Shown: positions 32,487 through 38,373 of the stretch, piece by piece
How positions within the stretch are numbered: the stretch's first letter is position 1
Layout: each line of letters opens with the position of its first letter
Source: Alectoria sarmentosa
Lineage: Eukaryota; Ascomycota; Lecanoromycetes; Lecanorales; Parmeliaceae
Length of the DNA stretch: 38,373 nucleotides
Assembly (NCBI GenBank): GCA_009733775.1
Contig: WOGZ01000312.1
Coordinates: 1 to 38,373, forward strand
Direction of reading: 5' to 3'
The notes under the pieces: model-generated
Databases searched by the model: none
Seen by the model: only the letters and a program-made list of their open reading frames with translations
Told to the model about the DNA's origin: nothing
Translations under genes and position numbers: made by a program

Positions 32487-32819
32487 GGTAAGAAGGCAGG
32501 TGATCCAAACTCCTTTGCGATGGGATTGCTATCCACTATGTACTGAAAAGAAGATTTGGGAGTTGGTGGGAAACTTGGCAGCATGCGCAATCAACATAGA
32601 TAGTCCGCTATTGTTACAGTCATAATTGAGTCTATAATATAATCTGGTAAAGGCTGGAATGAGTGTTATCATTGCATTTTTCGTTCTAAATAACCCTCGC
32701 AATGGCTAAAATAATGTACCCAGTCCGCTGTAAATGCTACAATTCGACGCCTTCTCGATCTCGCCGTAAACCAAAGTCATGCTTCGTAATATGGACGAGC
32801 CGACGCAAGAAAGAAAAGG
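32487..32819. other. Intergenic region: GET4 promoter and protease 3' end
   Basis: Both flanking genes are on the minus strand, so this interval holds the GET4 promoter and the protease 3' UTR. No gene is supported. A plus-strand frame entering it from 32702 is the complement of the protease last exon. Confidence 0.55.
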
Positions 32820-34988
32820 TCATGCACATGCAAGAGCCACCCAGAGACCAGAAGCACCAGCAAGAAACTCGTATGGCACGCGCGAAGAAACCGCGTCACT
32901 CGTGCCAGTCGGTATCGATCCTCCGGTCACTGTGCCAGAGACAACTGCGATTCTGGCGCCTCCTGATTGCGAGACGGACGCTTCAATGGCGCTGGTTACT
33001 GGTGTGGCGTCTGGTACGCTGGCGGTACCCGAACCAATTTCCAAAATGTGGCTGGTCGTCGAATTGAAGTTGGTCTGAGCAAGGGATCTAAATGAGTTCG
33101 GAGTCAGAATGTCTCTTTTGGGATCATGTTGGAGTCGCGAAACAAGCCCCGGGAGTCCCTTCCCTCCTAAGACAAGTCCAGCAACTCAAACTGCAGTACG
33201 AATTAGGAAAAATGGCTCGAAAATGATATCTCACATCTCATTATTCGCGAGGTCATAAACTATGAACGCTGAGCGGAGGAAAGTGTCGCCTAGAACGGAT
33301 GTGGACCCTTGGGATGGAGCAATACCGAAGAGGCCTAACTCAAAAATTTGGGGTCAGTGTTGCCTTTTTAATGGCGGTTGATTGAGGCTTGGAACATGTT
33401 GCGTGAGATGATACCTCCCGGGACATGTCTCAAGTCTCAATATTTGATCCAAGAGAGGAAACTCGACCCCGAAAACACATACAGATGTTTTGGTCACTGC
33501 CACTGGGATCATACGAGCCCTCACCGTTGTCGCCTGAGTTGGGGTTTTCCCGGCCTTCCTCGACACTGGAGACACTCAGGATCAGCTCGCTGATGGGAAT
33601 TGAAATTGTTGGGGACGTGAACTTAAAGTCCAATGTGATATTCTCGTTGGCAAGGTCGCAATTGGAAAATGCAGCCCCGTCCTGTTGGCTGTATTGGACA
33701 TCCAAAGCGGTGTAAATTGCGCTCGTAAGATCATCCGGTAGATATGTCAAGCTGCTCCCGCTATCCAGAATGACGGCAGTGGGAAGGTCGGTGTTCAAGC
33801 TCTGGGTTTTGCCCCCATTGACGATGCTCATGCTGCTCATAGTGATGATGAGCTCCGCATACTCGTCAAATTCCTTCTGAATGGGCAACGTCTGGAGTTG
33901 ACCGGTGTATTTGTCTGTGTCTACACCACCAAAAATGATCGATCCAGTATTGGCTTCGAGATCATCTAGCCACAAGGAATATGCGTTTGATTTGATCAAA
34001 CCAGCATTGGCCATGGCTTGAGGAAGATTTGCGTAGGATTTTAGGTTCGCCGCATTGACTTGTGCTTCATCTGCGGTATATCCAATTCCCAGAATACCAT
34101 CTGCTGATGTTGACTCATAGCCAATGCCAAATTGTAGGGCAGTCAAAGTCTGCCCTCCGATGCTGAGTGTGTCTGTAGCGTAATCCCCCGAGGCTCCAGA
34201 GCCGTCGACGTAGGAAACATTGAAGTCACTGTTCACGAACTTGTAGGTACTCGACGAGTTGGCATCATAGGTTTCTCCTCCCGAACAAGGACTCCCTCGG
34301 TCTGTGCAGATCTCAGACGATTTTACGTTCGCCCACAAATCGCTACTCCCAGTATCGATACTAAATTGTGATTTCGGAGTCAGTCTTGTTTATATGAGAG
34401 AGTGTACTGAGCTTTGGAACATGTCTACGGAGTGAAAACTCCTGAGACATTCCTCAGTACTCAACTTTGGTCCAAAAGAGGAAACATGGACTCCGAAAAT
34501 ACGTACTGTAGCCTTAGATTTTGGGCTGGCGTCCCTAGGCTAACGTTGGCATAGTAGAGTGTTTCCTAATCCAATAAAGTTAGCCAACAAATACGTTTTG
34601 TATGAGTAGGTAAGCGGTTAGGAGAATTAGAAGCTGCGGCGGCATGCGCCACTGAAATACTGAATTACCAGCATCGAAGAGATTTCATCCAGCGCCTTGT
34701 TTGATCTTCCAACCTACTTTCAGCGCAAGACGGGCGGTACCAGCGCCGAAGACTACCACTCTTCCAGGCTGCATGCATGCGAGAGTGCAAGCTTACCCCA
34801 TTGTCAAGTGTCTCCGCAATTGTCTGTCTCCGGCGCAAGGCATCTCTCTTGACAGGATTTTGTACTGCCTTTCTCTGTGTACCAAGTCTTACAACCGCCG
34901 GTGAAGCATCCCGTTGGAAGAGATGAATGGCTGCCGAGCTGCTAGCCAAGAGTCCTGCTGCCAGAGCAGTAAAGAAGTAGCTCCTCAT
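32820..34988 (-). CDS. Secreted pepsin-type aspartic protease, probably GPI-anchored
   Basis: Extracellular or cell-wall endopeptidase of family A1, close to yapsin/candidapepsin-type fungal enzymes. The protein has 498 residues from exons 34988-34797, 34565-34507, 34360-33483, 33334-33235 and 33087-32820. It begins with a signal peptide (MRSYFFTALAAGLLASSSAA). A basic propeptide with a Lys-Arg site (VKRDALRRRQ) follows. The two catalytic motifs are HIDTGSSDLW (Asp86) and ILDSGSSLTYLP (Asp283), and the flap contains YVDGSGASG. The typical C-terminal FGIAPSQGSTSVLGDTFLRS and VVYDLANNEISLAQ-like segment is rebuilt across two splices. A Ser/Thr-rich stalk and a short hydrophobic end (FLAGASGLWVALACA) fit a GPI signal. 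Introns 2-4 are 146, 148 and 147 nt, related to each other, and far longer than neighbouring genes' introns. The gene sits about 700 bp from the right AT block. Confidence 0.93.
33088..33234 (-). repeat. Introner-like intron C (protease intron 4, 147 nt)
   Basis: A more diverged relative. The 3' end CTGACTCCGAACTCATTTAG closely matches intron A. The 5' part ATTTTCGAG...CCATTTTTCC and the middle AGTTTGAGTTGCTGGACTTGTC also align with A and B. The length is almost the same as the other two. Confidence 0.65.
33335..33482 (-). repeat. Introner-like intron B (protease intron 3, 148 nt)
   Basis: This intron is related to intron A along its whole length. Its terminal pair reads GGGGTC/GACCCC where intron A has GGAGTC/GACTCC, so both sides of one base pair changed together. 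The inner pairs CTTGGA/TCCAAG and TTGAG/CTCAA are also preserved. It is spliced in phase 1 between the DQNI and CLFGI codons. Confidence 0.8.
34361..34506 (-). repeat. Introner-like intron A (protease intron 2, 146 nt)
   Basis: GTACGT donor, then TTTTCGGAGTC. The 3' end is CTGACTCCGAAAT followed by a TTTAG acceptor. TTTCGGAGTC and GACTCCGAAA form a perfect 10-bp terminal inverted repeat that includes the branch site CTGAC. An internal pair GTACTGAG/CTCAGTAC suggests a long hairpin. Long blocks are shared with intron 3 of the same gene, including TTTCCTCT, TTGAG, CATGTTCCAA and CTGAC. Confidence 0.8.
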
Positions 34989-35024
34989 GGTTTGATTGTG
35001 AATTAAAGAGGTAGTTTAGGAGTG

Positions 35025-35056
<32 letters not shown>
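35025..35056. repeat. (GAT)n microsatellite
   Basis: About ten GAT/ATG trinucleotides in the protease upstream region, 37 bases from the start codon. Confidence 0.9.
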
Positions 35057-35058
<2 letters not shown>

Positions 35059-35373
35059 AGAAGAGCGGAGATGTAGTCCGACAGAACGGTGAGTGAGCAG
35101 GGAAGAAGATGGTTTGGATTATTGAAATAGACGACATGGTCTTTAAAATACCCATGCTGACGCGGCCAATTCGCAGGGAGGTGGAAGGCGGAGGGTGACA
35201 GGTGAGATGTGACTTTAATCAGCCGGGACTACGGGACTGCATGCAAGAGAGAGAGTGAGGGTGACCGAGCAGATGGAAATGAGCTTCATTGGCTCATGGT
35301 GGCATCAGTGTGGCGAGAGACAGCATCCATGATCCATCAATCGAGTGCCTTACGTATTGGATGACGACGCCCG

Positions 35374-35402
35374 TTCTTTCTTTCTTTCTTTCTTTCTTTC
35401 TT
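35374..35402. repeat. (TTCT)n microsatellite
   Basis: About seven TTCT tetranucleotides in an otherwise unremarkable intergenic stretch. Confidence 0.9.
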
Positions 35403-35893
35403 TTTCTTCCCCCGAGAACGAGACAAGGAAAGTTATTAGTCATGAAGCAAGTAAAGAGAAAAGACTTTGATAATCTTGATCCTGAATAGCAGCCGAAACA
35501 TGGGCGGTATGCAAGGTACTTTACGAAAACAGGCCAACAGGTCAACTGGTGAACTGATACCTGCTGAACGGCGGCAGAAGTGCTTGTACTTACCTATCTT
35601 CGGCAGTGGCTGTTCTTGCTTGGCACTTGGCAATTGGCATGAACTTACCTTAGCGGAGGGCTATGGTTTGCGACAACTGTATCTAGCTGGTATTCCAAAT
35701 AATAACCGCTAATAGGCGGTTTCTTGGTAATGTAACCTATTATTGCTAAATGTGTGTTAAATTATATATCATAATTCGTTACAATTAAATAACGGTAATT
35801 GAACGATTTTTCGCACATCCGTCTCAATAATATATACGATTATTTATAAAAACATATATTTATTTTTAAAGTTATCAAACATGCCAAGCCCAT

Positions 35894-35989
35894 GCTCGGA
35901 AGTCTCATATGTCGAGAAACATCAACGCTTTTAAGAATTTGACAGCAGAAATGAACGATTTGAATGATTTTTTCGCGTGAATGACATTC
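35894..35989 (+). repeat. Dispersed repeat, less mutated copy
   Basis: Same-orientation relative of 1115-1210. It retains C and G where the left copy has T and A, so it is closer to the ancestral sequence. It lies inside the near-normal island of the right block. Confidence 0.7.
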
Positions 35990-36348
35990 GCGATATCTTG
36001 CGTTGGATATGTGGATGATTGATGTGAGGGCATCAAGGGTGTGAGATGGTATAATAAGGGTCAGGGCAGCTTCCATTCTTACTTAGGGTCACCCTCGGTT
36101 CTGACGTTATTCCGACACTAAATGAAAATTACAGTTTATTAATCATGCTTTCGTAACATCGATGAAAGGTATCGCGTGTAAAAAACGATTATCAATAATA
36201 ACGTTTATTTTTTGTGACCGTTTATGAGCAGCTATTTTGTTTAAAATCGTTATATATTTGTTACGATAATTTTACGATATAGCTACGATATTAAGTCTTA
36301 CGCTTAAGTCGCTAAAATAAGTATTAAATTAAGATATTGTAGCAATCG

Positions 36349-36368
36349 AATTTCGTTATAACGAAATT
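36349..36368. repeat. 20-bp perfect palindrome
   Basis: AATTTCGTTATAACGAAATT is its own reverse complement. Related CGTTATAAC and ATAACGAAAT motifs recur within 90 bases on either side, suggesting it is part of a decayed repeat. Confidence 0.7.
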
Positions 36369-38373
36369 TAACATAACGAAATACCCGCTATAGCTGAATA
36401 ACTTCGTAAATTTTTCGCAAATTCTTATATAAATAACGAAGAACCTCGTTATAACTTATACGATTTTTTTTTATAAAATTTCAACGAAATAATCGAATCT
36501 TTTTTTATTGCTTTAAAACGTACATTTAAACTTTCATTTTTTAAAAAACGTCGTACGACTATTAAAAATAATCAAAAAAAGATCTTACGAGATTAATACA
36601 ACGATGATTTTAATGAAAAGTAATCTCTTAAATCGTTTAATTAATAATAACAAAAAACATATAATTATTCTTTTAACATTTCTATCTGCGACGAAATTTT
36701 TTTAAATAAATTCATTTATCTTAATTAAAGTTATATTGTTTTTTGAAAAGATAAAACTCGTATAATAAAAATTAGTTAAATAAATTTAAAAAAAGCTCTT
36801 TTTAAGTAAATGTAACAATACGAAATTAATTATAATATTTTAATTAATAATATTATTCGTTTTAAAGTTAAACAATTTTAAAAAACATTACTCGCATATT
36901 AAAAACAATCGTTATTTGAATTTTCGAATAATTAATTAAATTATTTTAAAAATCGTTATAATATATGAAAACGAAATATATATAATAAAATCGATTTTGT
37001 TAATCGAAATAAATATATCGTTAAGCTTATAATTAAAATTTATAAAATTAATTAATTTTTTAATTTTAATTACATTTTTAATATAAATGAAACGACTTCT
37101 TTTTAAAAAATAATATTTAATAAAGATTTAAATACGAAACGTATAAGTAATTAAAAATAAAAAAACTCGTATTATAATTATTTTAACGTATAATGTTATT
37201 AAATCTCGAAATCTTTTTATTTAATATATCGATATATTTTTATAGCGCTTCGCCTTTAAAAAATAAATTATTTATTAATATCGTTTTTATATAAATACTA
37301 TAATACGATTTTAATGCTTTCGAGCGATGAATATTTATAATTTGAAAACACTCGAAGCTTTTTAAAGAAATAACATCACAACTTAAATAACTAATAAAAT
37401 TATAAAAAAAAATCTTCAATAATTTAACAATTTTATAAAACGATTTGTTTTGATAAATAATTTCAACGCTTATAAATGAAAATAAGTTATATTTTATAAT
37501 AAAATTATTATATAAAATTAAAATAAACGATTATATTATATTTGTTTTCAAATACGATTTTTATAAATCGATTATTAAATTAAGATATTATTTAAAATTA
37601 AAAAACGTATATACGTTATTAATATATTTAATTTATAATCGAAAGCTTTAATATTGATAATAATCTTAAAACCTTAATTGTTACGAATTTCTTTATCGAT
37701 TCTCGATTAAACTTAGCGCCTTAACACTACGAAAGCTTCTTTTTTTATAAACTATTTATAATTTTTACAACATATATACAATAATTATTAAATTACATTA
37801 TAGTTACAATTACTTTTTAACATTAATGCACGTTTTATATACAATTTGATAAAAAATCTCGATATAAAAAATCGATATTAAATTCGAAATTATACGAAAT
37901 TATTAAATACGTTTACAGATTAACAATTAATTTAAATCGAAATTTGTAAAATTTATCGACGATTAATGATTTAAACTATAAGAGATTATAATTATTATTA
38001 TAAATAATATAATTATTATAAAACGTCAAAATTAAATTCGTAAGCGAATAAGAATTTAAAACTTTTTAAACTTTATTATTAAAACGATTTATAATTGTTA
38101 AATTAAATGATCGTATACGTTTTATATAAAATATGTGCTATCGTGACGTTATTTTTCATAAATTTTCATAAAGACTATAAAATTCAAATTTAATTAAATT
38201 AATCTCGTAATTATCTCGCTAATAAAGATATTTAATAAACATATATTTATTTAATATATCTTAAAATTTTCTTTTAATTTTTAAAGATTAATTTTATTAC
38301 ACAATTTAATTATTAAACTTAATAATAACATTACGTTTTTTATATATATTTATTTATCTGCGTTTATTTAACG

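Larger units (their letters stand above)
34989..35720. other. Intergenic region between protease and right AT block
   Basis: Upstream region of the protease gene. It contains a GAT microsatellite and a TTCT microsatellite, but no supported gene. Composition falls to AT-rich from about 35720. Confidence 0.55.
35720..38373. repeat. AT-rich RIP-like block, right
   Basis: As in the left block, C is found mainly before G or T, CC/GG is rare, and every frame is full of stops. A less mutated island at 35880-36120 has near-normal composition. A 20-bp perfect palindrome occurs at 36349-36368. No transposon family can be named. Confidence 0.8.

Noticed and set aside
32702..33078. Plus-strand frames over the protease last exons
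   Set aside because: The minus strand gives the expected aspartic protease C-terminus.
33378..33715. Plus-strand frames across the protease gene
   Set aside because: Shadow frames. Part overlaps the introner-like intron.
1..38373. tRNA genes, rRNA genes and CRISPR arrays
   Set aside because: I scanned for T-loop GGTTCRANNCC-type motifs, rRNA-like conserved blocks and regularly spaced repeats and saw none. The organism is a fungus, so CRISPR is not expected.

Overview
The window is nuclear DNA of a filamentous ascomycete (Pezizomycotina). Thirteen protein-coding genes can be assembled by splicing. Nearly all their introns are short (about 45-90 nt) with GT...CTRAY...AG signals, and the proteins match conserved fungal families. 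Two very AT-rich blocks (1 to about 2395, and about 35720 to the end) flank a gene-bearing segment of ordinary base composition. The AT blocks carry no convincing genes and look like transposon or repeat DNA saturated by repeat-induced point mutation (RIP). A repeat shared by both blocks differs mostly by C-to-T and G-to-A changes. The class of fungus (for example Dothideomycetes or Leotiomycetes) cannot be settled from this window.

Layout, left to right: AT block with decayed 22-bp and 11-bp tandem repeats; four-finger C2H2 zinc-finger protein (+); sterol C-5 desaturase ERG3 (+); nuclear cap-binding subunit CBC1 (-); a 536-bp foldback/MITE-like element at 10785-11320; GSK-3 kinase (-); a 3.7-kb microsatellite-rich gene-free stretch; mitochondrial import pore TOM40 (-); 6-phosphofructo-2-kinase with an apparently dead phosphatase half (+); tRNA isopentenyltransferase MOD5 with two in-frame starts (-); ABC-type CCR4-NOT-associated protein CAF16 (+); Elongator subunit ELP2 (-); decapping exonuclease cofactor RAI1 (-); a small protein of unknown function (+); GET4 (-); a secreted, probably GPI-anchored aspartic protease (-); then the second AT block.

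The genes are mostly housekeeping. Several act in RNA metabolism: CBC1 and RAI1 act at mRNA 5' ends, CAF16 associates with CCR4-NOT, and MOD5 and ELP2 modify tRNA anticodon loops. They do not form a pathway cluster. The protease next to the right AT block is the one accessory-type gene.

The most interesting signal is in the introns. Introns 2, 3 and 4 of the protease are 146, 148 and 147 nt long, are related in sequence, and are bounded by an inverted repeat that overlaps the branch site. In two copies that repeat shows a compensatory base-pair change. Related 3' ends occur in a 107-nt intron of the phosphofructokinase gene and a 142-nt intron of RAI1, which share 14 identical bases. A 146-nt phosphofructokinase intron is a weaker candidate. 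This is the pattern expected of introner-like elements, meaning introns that spread as mobile DNA. Other points of note are a GC-AG intron in CBC1, an 8-nt micro-exon in RAI1, and the absence of any CC or GG dinucleotide in the first 2 kb.
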